From: Typha latifolia
Lineage: Eukaryota > Streptophyta > Magnoliopsida > Poales > Typhaceae
NCBI GenBank assembly: GCA_019914945.1
Contig: CM034104.1
Coordinates: forward strand, 5,458,501-5,522,500
Direction: 5' to 3'
Length of the DNA: 64,000 nt
Notes under the pieces: model-generated
Databases searched by the model: none
What the model was told of the DNA's origin: nothing
Seen by the model: the letters and a program-made list of their open reading frames with translations, nothing else
Translations under genes and position numbers: made by a program
Shown: one piece after another, positions 32,676 through 45,824 of the stretch
Numbering within the stretch: the stretch's first letter is position 1
Layout of the letters: every line of letters begins with the position of its first letter

Positions 32676-35653
32676 CTATTCAAGGGCATCAGATGGCCAA
32701 ATCTGCCTCCATTTAGAGATTTCTTCCTTGCTCTGTAGCTTTCTGATGCCCCCATAAAATCCATCTGTTTCGTTGCCTTCTTCTCGGTGATCCTTCCGAT
32801 TGATCAATGCTTGCCTCCATCTGGAGCCAGGTGTATATTGGTTGAACTCTAACACAACCATATCTGCAAAATAATTAAGAAAGCAAAGGCTCAAAAAATG
32901 TATTTAGTTTTATTTAACACATTATCAACCATGCAGAACTTTACAAGATTGGCCTAAAGGAACTTCTAATTGAAAAAATAATAATATATTGACTGGTCTT
33001 CTGTGAAGTTAGGGCAATTTTATTAGAAGGATAGTTTTAAAAAGGTACTCCAAAGATGTCATAAATTGATCATTTCCTTTTGTCAAGGATCGGTAAACTT
33101 ATTTACTAGAATTCTATCACTATAGCTGAAAGATGTCAAAGAACCAAAAGATTAAGATAAAAGAAAACTAAGAAGTAGGACAAGTTCGATATAAGAGCAC
33201 TTTTTAATCATAGTGCTAAACCAGTAACATTTCAGCATGAAGTCTTGATTGAAGATACTGGATCTATGCAGTTATGTATCGGTAAATATATATACATTTA
33301 AGGTTCACTTTACTTTAATCAGAGCAAGTCAGAGAAGACTATACACAGTATTTTTCAACTTCACTGCGTTTTCAGTAAAAATATAATTATATTTAGACGA
33401 CGAGATTAAGGACAAGCATAGATCTATAGGGCACTTATTGGAATTTATCTAGTAAGGTTCTGAGAAATGAAAGTTGAGAGACAGGAAAGGATTAAAAATG
33501 TTGCACAGTGTGTATCATATGATACACACTCATGTTGAAATCTTCAAAAACTAGGATATTTGCAATCAAGTAAAGACCAGAAACAGATGGTAGCGTGATT
33601 TACAAACATGAAAAAAAATTGAGCAAAGTTTAAGGCAGAGATTGAGGTAAAATTGAAGCATGATTATCAACATACTTTAAGGAGATGTGAATAGGAGAAG
33701 CACTAAAAGAGTTCAGAACCGTAAACAAAGAAAAAAAAAAGATATTTTTTATTCTTACGATAATGGCTAATTCTTCAACAATCTCATGGATTCATGATGT
33801 TAGTTTTAACTTCAATTAGTTCCAATGAATTATTGCACAGTATATATTTCTTTTACGCACTTACATTTTCTTGTCCATTGTATCTGTTAAACAAGAAGAA
33901 GATCACCAAAAGGTTAAGTTATTGACTGAACTCACCACTAAGATGACAACGACAGAAATGCTCATTTCCATCGCATGATTCAAGGTGGCCAACAACTCCG
34001 TACCACCAACCTGCCAAACATCTCAAAGCATTAATTTATTGCTACTAATCATTAATGAACTGTTCTGAATTTGGACTCACTAAGAACAAGTACTAAGACT
34101 AACAGAATAATATCAGTGTCACCAATGAATTGAAAATACTGGATAAATATTTTGGAAAAGATATCCCTAAAACACGCACCATATGGAAATTCCTTATTCC
34201 TTCTCCATTGAATCTCAACATGGTTTCCTGGAATTAGATCATTTAAGCAGTCGGAGATATGAAGAGCATGTGCAGCGGTATCAACAGGGGGTGCCCTTAT
34301 CCTATCCCAATGCACTCCCTCCTCTATCACTACTGTCCGCAGCCCATGTGGTGGATACCTGCATGCCAGGATTATGATAATGAGTAAGAAAATTCAATCC
34401 AGATACCAAGAGACAGTTAGAAAATCTATGTCGCTTCTTCTGATCATACATTAGTACTGATTCTGAACTTTCAAATCTCAAAACGCATTCTTTTTAAATT
34501 CATGGTGGACCGAAAAGAAAGGAAATTAGATGTATAATGCATTTGCATACCTTGCGCGAAAAGTGTCGGTGCAGCGATCATAACAAACTTCAGCATCATA
34601 ACATGACAACATAAACCCGACATGTCCGTGCTGCATACAAGTGTAAGAAGTCAACAAACAAAAAACAAATAGATATGAAGTAGCACATCCATTATCTTCC
34701 ATAGTTGCTTACTAATGTCTTTGAAGGAAGAAAGGCCATGAGGGTGGAGAAATATTTTTTTTGTTTTCCAATCAGCACTTAAAACATATCACATCTTGAC
34801 TGCCAATTGACTTGAAAGAGCAAAAGTCATCCATTTTGAACTCCGAAATGCATATAAATATCACCCAGAAGATGCCAAGTTACTAAATACAATATTGCAT
34901 ATACGCAAGGTTTGAAGAAAACCATCAGAATTCTATATGAATATGTAAGCGGTGATATTTTTGTGTGTTCAATACCTCGCGGTTGTACACCTGAGAAGGG
35001 AATGAAAACTTGCCGCTCTCGATCGCTAGGTACCAAGACATGATGGAATCATCAGGCAAAGTGGTCTTCATTTTCTTACTGCTGCCAATCCCAGACTTAA
35101 GCCAAGAAAGAGGCCAGACGCAAGAGAGAGCTCTAATCCACATTTTCGACCTTCCATCGCCGACATCGCTCAAGGAGTCATTGCTTGATGCCAAATATAA
35201 CTCCCACTCTCTAATGGCAGCTCGGCCAATCACTCTCCCCCATTTTTCTCTCATGTACTTCTCCCAGAGATGATCACTCCTACACTTATCTCGCAGCGAG
35301 CTGCATACAGCTGCCATGTTACACAACCCATCAGGTGACAACCTCCCGAGGATGCATTCCAAGGCCAATTCCGGCAAATCCAAGATCGACGCCTCAAGTG
35401 CTAACTCCTCGATATTTGCCACCTTAGGGGCAGATTTCTTCTTGGGAAACATTCTTGATGTGATACCAAATCCACAAGTGCTAACTGACCTACAAGAACT
35501 CATCAAGGAGTGCAACAAGAAACACACAAGCTCCTGCCAGAACGAGGTGGAGAGCATCCTCGATTCATTAGCCCATGCAGAAGACAGGGGATGAAGGGGG
35601 AGAGACTTGGAGAAGAGGAGGAAGGAAAGGATTGACACAAGGAAGAAAAGCAT
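32676..35653 (-). CDS. F-box protein, At2g26850/At2g32560-like (five exons)
   Basis: Exons on the minus strand: 34976-35653, 34551-34630, 34180-34358, 33936-34010, 32676-32863. All introns are GT-AG and the joins are in frame, giving a 399-residue protein ending TAG. The F-box is near residues 89-136 ([20 protein letters not shown], then [14 protein letters not shown], then [12 protein letters not shown]). F-box proteins bind SKP1 and carry substrates to SCF ubiquitin ligases. The C-terminal half is a conserved plant region of unknown target, with [60 protein letters not shown] and [18 protein letters not shown]. The first 20 residues ([20 protein letters not shown]) are hydrophobic and could be a signal anchor; Arabidopsis relatives show a similar start as I recall them. 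The start at 35653 is the first ATG of the frame and fits that hydrophobic start; a later Met at residue 33 is possible. Substrate unknown. Confidence 0.92.
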
Positions 35654-36287
35654 CAGGGAAGCAAGAGATGGGACTTTCCAAAGGGGTCGAATGGATGCTC
35701 CACATGAAGATCACAAGAAAGGCTTTAAAAAGACCCAATTTTTAAAAGAAAGGAAACAACTTGTTCAATTTGTAAAGAACTTTTCCTGACATGAAGCCTT
35801 GAGGACTTGGGAGGAAGGATCCAAACACTGTTATGGGTTTATTCGAGGTAATCTAGTAAATACTAGCACAATAGAACCAATTGGGTTGTTTAGAAATGGA
35901 CCTGATTAGGTGTAACCAGCTGAGAGATGATTCAGTAAGGAGCAATGGAAGATGGAGATGAACATGAAGTTGGGTCCCTCCACCACCTCTTCAGCTCATC
36001 AAGATCTTCCCCGCAACCTACCAAATCTTCTTCCTCCCTCTCTCTCTCTCTCTCTTCCTGGAGGAAACCAGAGAAGAAGAGAAAAAGGGAAAGAAAAATA
36101 GTGGGCGAGAGAGGGACAGAGAGGAAAAGGAATAAAGATTTTCCTCCATTGGTTGGAGATATATAGTTGGTTGGGAAGGAGGGAGTTCTCTTAATCCCAT
36201 TATTAGTGCTGGAGTTCAAGGTACCAATCAGGAGCAGACACCTGTGTAACACCTGTGTATTGTTCTATATTGTTTGAATTCTCTCTC

Positions 36288-36330
<43 letters not shown>

Positions 36331-36340
36331 CCCCAATTGA
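35654..36340 (-). promoter_or_regulatory. Presumed promoter and 5' untranslated region of the F-box gene
   Basis: The sequence upstream of the F-box start holds two CT/GA-rich tracts (about 36032-36056 and 36283-36327), common in plant 5' regions. No TATA box was assigned with confidence. Open frames on both strands here are products of the CT/GA repeats. Confidence 0.4.
36283..36327. repeat. (CT)n microsatellite
   Basis: About 20 CT units with small interruptions at the left. Confidence 0.92.
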
Positions 36341-39300
36341 TGTCAGGGAAAATCGGCCAGCCGGATATATAAACAGCAAAATGGTGCTTTTTTTGGCTTA
36401 AAATAGGTAGCGGGCGTTCCAGTGCACACGAGGCTCTCTCTGGATCTTTAGTTCCATAAAAGAAATTATTTTAATATAGGTTTTCTGAAATAATTGCCTC
36501 TGAAAGTTTTTTAATATTCTTTAAAATATCACACATGTCATTCCTATTATCTTTTAGCAAAATACTCATGGAATATCATGACACATGATTGTTAAAGCTC
36601 ATGTTTAGAATGTAAAATATTTAAAATTTAAGATTCTATCCTTTTTGTATTTCGATATTGAATATGGTTAGATAGTTTTGGAACCAAATTAAACAATTTT
36701 TACTAGGGCAAAGTAAGCTTTTTTATTAATCTAAATTCAATTTTAATGGTAATTAATTAGATTTAACAAGAATAATGATATTTTTGAAAGAGCTAAATAA
36801 TTTTGATAACAATTATAATATTTTGAAAGTTTTCACGCAATTATGTAAAAATTCTTTTAGCATAGCTATGCTTGTTTAACTATAGATATATATGCTTCCA
36901 CTTTTTCCTCTTTGCGTTTGATAAAATTTTTACTTCCGGGGTTTTCCGGTGAGACCATCCTCTCCTCCCTATCCCCTCCCCTAGCCATGCCGACTAAGTG
37001 GAGAGGAGAGGTCTTTGTCGTCTTCTACAAGGTCATTTTCCTCTCTTCTCTTCTTCTTCATCGCTTCACTTTCTCTCATCTGTCATCCTCTATTTGTACG
37101 TTGTTGGTAAAGTTCGTCGAGGGGCATTGAGTGTGTGATCTTCCTTGAGTGTGTGATCTTAAGCCTCCTCATCGGCATTCATTGACTCAAAGAGGCTCCG
37201 AAGGGGTTTGGGCCTCTCTTCCTTCACCTCCTTGTATTTTATACCATTCTTAGACTGCTACAATAGAGGAAGGTTAGAGGGAGTCATCATATCTCTTTTT
37301 TCTGTCAGATTGAGTCGAACTCCTAAGTGGGTTTTGAGTGCTTGTAGTTTTAGGACTTCTTTTATAGGGTTTCTACTTAAGCTACTATTCTTGTGGTGCT
37401 CGAAAAACCTATCTTCTCCCCTCTTCTTGAGTAGGAGATTATTTGTCTTTTATTTCCTATTACTTCTCTACTACAGTATGATAGTGAATGCCAGTCTCTA
37501 TATGTCTAGGGCAGCGGAGGTCACAATAGAGCTATTGGATATCGAGCCCTTTTACTTCTATGTTCCTAGTGAGGCTATTTTAATGGCAGATCTTTTGTAC
37601 CCTTTAAGTTTAATGTTATATTTTTCTTATTACAACGTGTGTTTCACTTTAAGTTGTAGGTCCTTGTTCAAAAAATAGTCACTCTGCCACTTTAATGATT
37701 ACAAAGAGTGCTTCCATAACCGCTTTGACCACTTGGTCACATGCTGCAAATCATATTTGGCAAGGTTCCATGATGGAAGCCCTTTTTATCTCATTCAACT
37801 CATTGGCTCTCTCATTTTAGCCATCATTGGTTGACCAACTCACTATGTACATGGAGGATATTTGAGTTTTGTAGCTGATAGGATCCAAATTTGTCGGACC
37901 AGTGATTGACCAGAATAAGATAACAAACATAATCTAGTCCTGTAAGAAGATAGGTCTAATCAATCAATGCTTGACAAGGAACCTCACAGAGAAGAATATT
38001 GGATTTGAAGAACTTTCACAAAGATACTAAGAGAACATGATGCAGTTTCCAATGGTCGAATGCATGCTGATGCAGCTTTATTTTGAGGATCATATTCCAA
38101 AGATTTAGATTCTCATGCCATATCTATAAAATAGTGATACTATGAGAGCTTCCAACCATCTTGTATGCTTAATACCTTTCTATCATTTTCATACAGTAGA
38201 AAATTGATGAGCATGATTGCAAGAAAATATCTAGTTCCAAGATATGAAAGCAAAACACGTCATCTTTTCTCCATTAGATTTTTACGAAATATTTGAACAT
38301 ATGATAATTTTGAGGCCAAAAGAAAGCAAGGAGATAAACAAAAGTATAAAATAACTTGATTTGGTAGATAGGATAAGGGTATAGATAAGCTCTTAATTAG
38401 TAGGATTAACATCAAAATCCTATCCAAAAGTCGTTCACTAACAAAAAGTTGAGCACAATTTAGAGTAGAACACGGAACTGGGAAAGTGTTACGCTGGTTA
38501 GCTCCTCCATCTCTGGTGGTATCTTTCTAAGGTCAATCTTGCTTTATGATTTGCCAGAAGAGGGTTGATCAGATATAATATAATTCTACCATGTGAAAAA
38601 TGCGTCCAGTTATCAAATTTGACCATCCATTGATTTGGTGGGCAATTTAAAAACTTGATAAATTTCTAACCATACACTTTCGTAGTACCAGGACATGCAA
38701 TTGACATATATAACTTTTGAGATTTATATCCATCTTAATCCGTTTCTGATCAAATAATCCATTAGACAATCTAATTGAACACCAATAAGCCTCCCAGGAG
38801 ACAATTATGCTTACTAGAATGCCTACCATATTTACAATTAAATTCTTCAATGGTGGTCTACTTTACGATCGATGTTTGAAATAAGACAATGAGTTGAGTT
38901 GGTGTAGTGAGAATCTTGAGCTGACCAAAGCTCTTTGATCCTCCAAATCTTAGTTCCACTACTGGTGGAATATAAAGAAATAATAATCCAAGTATGGATA
39001 AGAACCCACTAATGAAACATGCCATTGCCACCAATCCTGCATGGAATCCATAAAAGTAATGTAAGGACCAATAACTCTTAATTTATCAGGATATAAAATG
39101 ACTGTCAACTAAGTGGCACCCAGGATTAGCATTCACTTGCTAAGGAAACCTTAGTGGGGCTCAAGTGTATTGTCACACTTTCAAACTTGATAAAATTATT
39201 GTGTGTATGAAATAAATAAATATATAGGTGGATAACATGATAAGTATTTAATCATTTGGCCAAATTAATTGAAAAGAATCTCTTAAATAGTCTAGAGAAT

Positions 39301-39759
39301 GTTATAAATAACACGCTATTTTTTTTACTATATTATAAAAGTATGTAGCACTTTCTTTTTATTATTTATAAATTGAGCCCTCATATGTTTAAAAATACTA
39401 GGACATAAAATTTAACTTAATGAGCACTTGAAGGGATGTAATAAAAAGAGAAATATTCTGTTCATTTAAATTGATAATTTTTATTTTTTCTAGATTAATT
39501 ACTATTATTTTTTTTCCTCTGATATGCTCTTTGAGAATAAATAGTAGTAGTTTTGGATTTGCATCCTTGGATAAAATTTTAATATTTTGGAGACTTGATT
39601 TAGTTCTATTACGCTAGAAACTAGTATTTCAGGTTTATTTCCAAACTATTTTAGATGCTTGATTTGGTGTATTAGTAACATAGCTTGGTGGTTAAGTTTG
39701 ATCATATTTGCCTATTAAACGGTATGATGTGGCTTTTGTCTATTTTTGGCTGAATTTAG
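36341..39759. other. AT-rich region, no gene recognised
   Basis: It contains a 156-codon plus-strand frame at 37208-37678, preceded by GC-richer sequence from 36940. Its hydrophobic, phenylalanine-rich translation matches no family I know. The rest is AT-rich with no repeats identified. Confidence 0.45.
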
Positions 39760-40310
39760 ACTAGAACATCCAAACGATCGCAAGCCTGTTCAAATGCCTG
39801 ACACCAATTTTGTATTTCATCATCCTGATATTCCAATAGGCTCATGATCATTCAACGGATCGAAACCCAAGAGTTTTTAAGGTGTCTAGGTTTGAAGTGA
39901 TCTATGTGAAAGGTGCTTGAGCGCACCGCAAATCTCTCCATGTTGGAGCTACACTTATAATGCCTTTATGATGGGTTTTATAGTATAAGAGAGACAATTT
40001 TATAAGAGAGCACACCTGGAGATAGATTAGAGTTTAGAAAATTTTTATTTAAATCTCTACTAGTGTATTAAAGTTTTACATTGCTTGTGAATCATGTAGA
40101 TCTGGTCTAATCTCTCTTTGTTGTAGTTTGCTTGTATTTAGTGTCTTATTTTGTGTTAATCTTAAGTAATTAGTAGTCCTCTACTTATAGTATCTTTGTT
40201 GAGTGTTTTCTATTTGGTATTACTATTAGCTTTGTTATTTTCCAGTTTGTTATCATCCTTTACTATCGGTCTTTTTGTGAGATTTACTTCTACCACCTTT
40301 TATACAGCAT
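39760..40310 (+). mobile_element. Possible LTR fragment
   Basis: It has TTCAAA/TTCGAA-like motifs at 39768-39860 (CCAAACGATCGCAAGCC, GTTCAAATGCC). A TATAAGAGAG stretch follows, then a T-rich tail resembling the second half of other LTRs in the window. No internal domain remains. Confidence 0.32.
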
Positions 40311-43029
40311 GTTAGTATATTTTAGCAAATGAGAGAGAGACCTTTATATGCGAACAATGAAAATAAAAAAGAAAATTTATAATATAGTCAAAAATATAAT
40401 GTATTATTTATATCCAATCAAAATGAACTTTGTCCAATAGTTCTAGAAATATTTCTACTCGTGTAACTTCGGAGGATCCATGTTGAAAATGAAAGGAAAA
40501 TATAAAAGAGTTCCCATAGACTCTTTTTTTTTTTCATAAAAACTAAAGGGGTTAGAAAATAACCTAATAAAAAAATTTTAATTTAAGACTTGAACCTATG
40601 ACATCTAATTTAATTATATTAACAATTTAAGTTGTTAAAGAGCTATACATTTTTATATTTTTGGCTGTTATCTAGTTTATAAGTTTTTAAGCTAGAGTCA
40701 AGTTTACAGAAAAGACGACACGTATAGGAGAACAAGTCCTAGTCATAGTAGATAAGAGTGGGTCCTCAGGAAGATTTGATGCTGTTTGGGAATTATATTG
40801 CTACCTAACTTTAGTATACTGGGGAAAATATTCTTTAGTTCACCAACCTTTTGCTCATGTGGCTAAAGTTAGAGCACATGTTGTATATCCCTTCATAATT
40901 GTAACAATCCAACATGAAGCTTCTTAGATAGTTTGGAACAAATTAATGGAATCTGATCCAACTGGAGATGCTTTAATCTTTTATAGAGCAAGGAAAGAAA
41001 GGCTCACATTTTATATACAACTATCTATTTCATCTCTCAAAGAATACAAAGCCAATCTATTGTCAAAAAAAGGATATTTTATTCAGTAAAAATGGTATAT
41101 GTTTGCAGGAAAACTTAACTATGTTAAGCAATATTACCAACTCTAATATATAGCAAAGTAGATAGAGCTCATACTTATATCTCCAAACAAGTTATTATGA
41201 GTATTTTTGTTGTTCTTTTGATCCAGCTATTGCTTTGTCATTAGTTTGATGTTCTCTGCATGATGGTTTTGAAGATGAGAATTTTAGTTTAGGTTATGAG
41301 ACATGATATATATCAACTTTGAACAGGCTGGTGGGCTGGATGTAAGTGTGAAGCCAACATTGCTTTGCTGGATTAGGGCAGCCCAGCAAACTCCTCTTCC
41401 CCTTTCCTATTGTAATTACAAATTAGGTTCCTCTCGAAGAAAATTATTTTACCCCCTAAACTTATTTTTGGTATCGCTAAGCCTTCTGACCTTCTCAGTA
41501 AATTGTGACTTTTAAGTCTTCCACCCCAAATTAATAATATTTGTGTTTGAACAAAAAAATATATGTATATATATTCTCATGTTCTCTCTCTCTCTCTAAG
41601 CAGGCTTGTTAAATAATTTTGCCATCTCTATCAATACGTTTGTAGTTACAGTTCAGTTGAAACTTCAAGAGGATTTATAGTAATTTCATAAATAAATTTT
41701 TTACTATATATCACATCAAAATTAATTATTACACTCTTACTTTAAAATATAAGTGAGACTTCATTTTAAAAATAAAAAAAAAATTCTAGAATTAGTCTTA
41801 TTCCTGAAATAAACTACTACAAAGCTTTCCTAATAACTATAGTCAATGCACATAATACATCAAATATAGATAAGCTTAGCACCCAAACCTGATCACTTTC
41901 ACTCCCCCTTAAGAAAAAATTGACACATACGTCCCTTAAATTGTTTAATTGTATTATTTTATCTCTTTCATAACAAATTCTATTTAGAAAAATATTAAAA
42001 AATTAACTAACTAATTAGATAGGAAAAATACCTTTACTTTCTCCTCCAAGATCGATTTAGAGTTTGATATTTGAAGTAGTTGCTCCAGAGAAGAATATGG
42101 AAGAATACAGAGGGAATACGTACATTTTTATCCATGTTGTCAAAATTTTAAGATTATTTATATTAAAATTTTTAATAAAGTATTAATGGAAGGAGTTTGG
42201 TGATATATTTAAATAATCTAGGGGATGCCAAATCAGGGTGAATTTTTTGCTTGCCACTCATTTTCATCTATTTTATATGGATTTTTTTTTGGGAACTGTC
42301 TGGAAATTTAAAGCTGTTCAACTTTTTTCTTTCTTTCTTTTGCTTGAAATGATGTGGGGTTTCATTCTTGCAGTTATCTAATACGTCAGAAAGTAATAAC
42401 GAGCAACTAGATATCTCATGTTACTCGTTTAAGCAAAGATTCTTTACAGCATAAATTCGAACTTTTATTGTGGTAAATATTGATACCAGTTCACCTCATT
42501 TATTTCTGCAGACGCACTTCAATGTGGATTGTTTGGATAGTTGCATGTCACTCTGGCCTTATTCATTCACCTATGTTCCTTTTTTATTTATTTTTAGTTT
42601 ACTCAGTTTGGTGTGGTTGTTTGATCTGATTGCTTTTCTGATTGAATTTTTTTATGCTGTTCCATATAAACTTGCATTAAATTCTATTGAGTTCTATTTG
42701 ACTAAAATTCTGCAACTTGATAGAGATTTAATTGCTGAAAATCTGTTGCTTGATAAAGAAAAAAGAATTTTGAGTCATTCTGATTTAGATAAGGAAGAAA
42801 GTGATTAGTAGATCATAGTTTGACTTAAGCATGACTTGAAAGATGAGAGGTAGATTTAGTTGGTTAGTAGTGACTAAGCGTAATTCTGGTTTGAGCCCAA
42901 ATTTAACCATTTTTGATGACTAAATGAGATTCCATTGATCAAAGGTCTACATATAACTAAAATATATTAATTAGTTAAAATAAAATATTAACATTTAATA
43001 ATTTGGGCATAAAAAATATTACAATTATG
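40311..43029. other. AT-rich region, no gene recognised
   Basis: It contains a 112-codon frame at 42470-42808 with hydrophobic centre (SLLSLVWLFDLIAFLIEFF) and a charged tail. No family is recognised. CT-rich and AT-rich simple tracts are scattered. Confidence 0.45.
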
Positions 43030-43185
43030 AATTTAACAGCACCCCTTCGTGTGTTTGAACGCGACATACAGAATCCTTTTTTTTTAAATAAACAACTAAA
43101 AACAATAAGAGAAGACTCCCATAGAGTGTATCGATGCTCAAGACAACTCAATGAGGTCCGAATCACATCACCTCCCAGTCATAAT
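43030..43185 (-). repeat. Inverted fragment of the chromovirus 3' LTR start with its purine tract
   Basis: The minus strand reads a purine tract (TGGGAGGTGA), then TGTGATTCGGACCTCA, TTGAGCATCGATACACTC and on to TTGTTTATTT and GTATGTCGCGTTCAAACAC. This matches the start of the 3' LTR at 50654-50960 in the opposite orientation. It fixes the LTR start of that family as TG(A)TGATTCGGACC-like. Confidence 0.68.
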
Positions 43186-43239
43186 AAGGTAGTCACAGCA
43201 AGGGGCAGGGAAAATTATATTATAGTAGTATATAGTAGA

Positions 43240-43520
43240 GCTAGGGGTAGAAATAGATCGGATATGGGTCGGATAATGCTCAATCTACATCTCAATCCAT
43301 ATTTTTTGTCTGGACATAGATTCATATATAAATATAAGATGGATAGAAATATTTAAAACCATTCTTAACCAAATGGATAAAGATATAAATCAGATACAGA
43401 TCGAATCTTAAACGAATATGAATACATGTCAAATACAGAACAAAGCTTAAATAAATACTAATATAGATCAGGTATGGATCGGATCTTCACTAGATATGAA
43501 TATGAATAGAATCTGTAATA
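43240..43520. repeat. Diverged GATCGGATATGG-type short repeats
   Basis: Words such as GATCGGATATGG, GATACAGATCGAAT and GTATGGATCGGAT recur at loose spacing. Such arrays are common in plant DNA transposon ends, but no termini were found. Confidence 0.4.
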
Positions 43521-43599
43521 AAAAGGTACAGCTCAAGAGACAATGAACTCACCTTTTTAGAATTATAGTATTAATGGCCCCTTTTATACCTATAATTTT

Positions 43600-45060
43600 C
43601 CTTTCAGACCTAAGAACAAGATCATACCGTATAGACCTCCAATTTTCCTGGAGTACATGTTAGTATGTTACTCAAAAGTATCTACTGAGATCAAAGTATT
43701 CAAGAAAAGAAAAGAAAAAAGCTAACAACCATATACAAATCAGAGTCTGAGGGTCTCCTCTCTGCCATTCCTAAGTACTTGAATCCATTTAATTCAATAA
43801 AGTATGTGCTTCCTTAGTAATTAAGAAGAGATAAGCAATTTTACCATCTTCCTCAGTAGGTTCTACATCATGTTGTCCACTCAAATTCCCCCTCTCATCA
43901 CCATGCATTTGGTGAGCAACATTAAGTACTTATTCTCTTCAAATGACATTGCACATCCACAGTAGATTTTCATCTCTAATTCAGGCAAAATTTCAGCAAT
44001 AATTGCAGCAGTAAACAAATTTCAAATTTCTATTTGAGCAGCAATTCCAGCCAAGCAAATTATCTACCTAATGTGGCAGATTTCTAACATATTTCATGCA
44101 GATTTTCACCAGATTACATGCACATATTAAGCAGATTTCAAACACAATCACAACAGATTTCTAGCCGATTTGGAGCAGATTTTCATGCTCCAATAAGTCT
44201 ATAAATAGAGGGGTTGAGAGCTAGAGAAAAATATTTTTTTTGTGTATTTTCTGTTAAGTTTTTCTTTTGAGGAGTTATAGTTTAAAATTCAGCATTCAAA
44301 CTTATAATTGTTTCAATTCAATTAGCAACAATAGAGTACATTCGAAGAAGTTTCAATCTTTTAAGTCAGCAAAGTTCATATTCTGATCTTCTTTTAGCGT
44401 AATTTTTTATTTTTAGATTTGGATTTTATTTTTGAAAGAAGTATTCTACAACTCTCTAGTGCTAAATCTCATATTTATTTTTATTCAAGTTGTGTTATTA
44501 ACTACTAAAATAAATTTCTAATTTTCTTAAGGTTGAGGATGAAGCTTGTAGAGAACATATTTTTTTTATTCTAAATCTCTTATGTGTTCTTAATTGCTAA
44601 ATATATTCTTCTTTCTTCTACTTTAAATTTGTTGTTTAGAATTTATATATTAGTTGTTTTTCTTAAAAATGATACATCTAATGATTTAAAATTCTTACTC
44701 CATATTTTCTAAAATGAAGGAAGAACGTAATTTTTATGAAAATTGAATTGTTCATTCAAAGATAATCTTCCGATCCACTAGTGATTGATTTCTTGGTGAA
44801 TCGTAAAAAAAGAAGAGATTTATATTATCTAATAGAAATGTGTTATCTACAAGTGGATTCCGAAACCTTATTTCTCACACTTAATTAAAAAAAATTTGCA
44901 AGAAGGTTTTCTTTCTCCATAAATCTCCTAAATCCATTTTCCAACTAGGTTAAAATTATTTTTAAGATTTTCAAACAAGTTCTCGTCGGATCGATACCTT
45001 GCTTGCCGATATACTCCATAGATTCGTGCACTTGCGAGTGTTACTTAATTTGTCACAATA
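43600..45060 (+). mobile_element. Possible LTR of another retroelement, with TATA box
   Basis: The left part has repeated CAGATTTC words (43980-44190). A strong TATA box follows, then a T-rich leader and a distal segment (GGATCGATACC, CACTTGCGAG) reminiscent of Athila/Tat LTR ends. No coding domains are attached, and the truncated chromovirus LTR begins directly at its end. Confidence 0.35.
44200..44208 (+). promoter_or_regulatory. TATA box in LTR-like sequence
   Basis: TATAAATAG followed by AGGGGTTGAGAG, a good match to plant core promoters and LTR promoters. No gene follows within about 1.5 kb other than retroelement sequence. Confidence 0.45.
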
Positions 45061-45792
45061 GGTGCATTCAAACGCCCCTTACGAATGTCTTTAGACGTTC
45101 ACATCGATAGAGAATGTAAATTATATGTTCAAACACACATACTCTGTTCAAATGCTGCGCGCGCCAACGCATCGATAGAGAATGCAAAATGCGCGTTTGA
45201 ATGCGCTCGACCCCGTTTGAACACGATCTACGAGAATTCATTGTTTCTAGGATTATTATCTATCATTTTTGGGTTGTTTGGTTAGCCTCTTAAGGTATGG
45301 ATGGTAAGAAAAAAAATGTTATGATGAATGAATATTGAGTTCTATTCCCTTCCTTCCTCTCTACCCTAATCTTCCTCCCCCTTCCTTCAAGCTCTAGCCA
45401 TGCGCCATCTCGACGTCGGTGATCCTCTAACCTCCTTTGTCTGTCGACTCCTCCCTCCTCCTTAGGATCTTGACCCTTTCTCCCCCCTCTCTTTATCCCC
45501 TAAACACCACAATCCATTCACCCAATCGCCATTATCATCCCTCACCTCATCATCACCTCCACCCATCACTTCCACCATTACCCCCACGTTTATGTATTTT
45601 CATCCCAGTTATAATCAGAATCTGCAAGGGCATAAATACCAAAACCATAGATAAGGAAGTTACGGATTGACCACTATTAATTTCGTAATTTTTTGTCTAC
45701 GGTAGAATATCTAGTGAATATTTTCTCCTGACTATGCAGGCTATTTTTCTACATTCGATCCAAATCGGAAAGTGGACGTACGGACCATAACA
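45061..45792 (+). repeat. Element 1 5' LTR, truncated at its left end
   Basis: It aligns with the 3' LTR from about 50945 onward, ends ACCATAACA, and lacks the first 290 or so LTR bases. It keeps a pyrimidine-rich block (about 45340-45560) that is deleted from the 3' LTR. Six TTCGAA-like motifs lie at 45064-45225. Confidence 0.8.
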
Positions 45793-45794
45793 AG

Positions 45795-45807
45795 TGGTAT
45801 CAGAGCC
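45795..45807 (+). other. Element 1 primer-binding site
   Basis: TGGTATCAGAGCC, initiator tRNA-Met type, two bases after the LTR end. Confidence 0.9.
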
Positions 45808-45824
45808 ACCGTTCCTCGGCCACC

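Noticed and set aside
35932..36252. Frames on both strands upstream of the F-box gene
   Set aside because: They span CT/GA tracts in the presumed promoter; composition alone explains them.
37208..37678. 156-codon frame, possible membrane protein
   Set aside because: Hydrophobic and Phe-rich as expected from T-rich DNA. No conserved motif and no recognisable splice partners. Kept only as a note in the region entry.
42470..42808. 112-codon frame with a hydrophobic centre
   Set aside because: No family resemblance and no supporting exon structure. It could be an exon of an unknown gene, but the evidence is too thin.
45437..45670. Proline- and serine-rich 77-codon frame
   Set aside because: It lies wholly inside the element 1 5' LTR pyrimidine-rich block.
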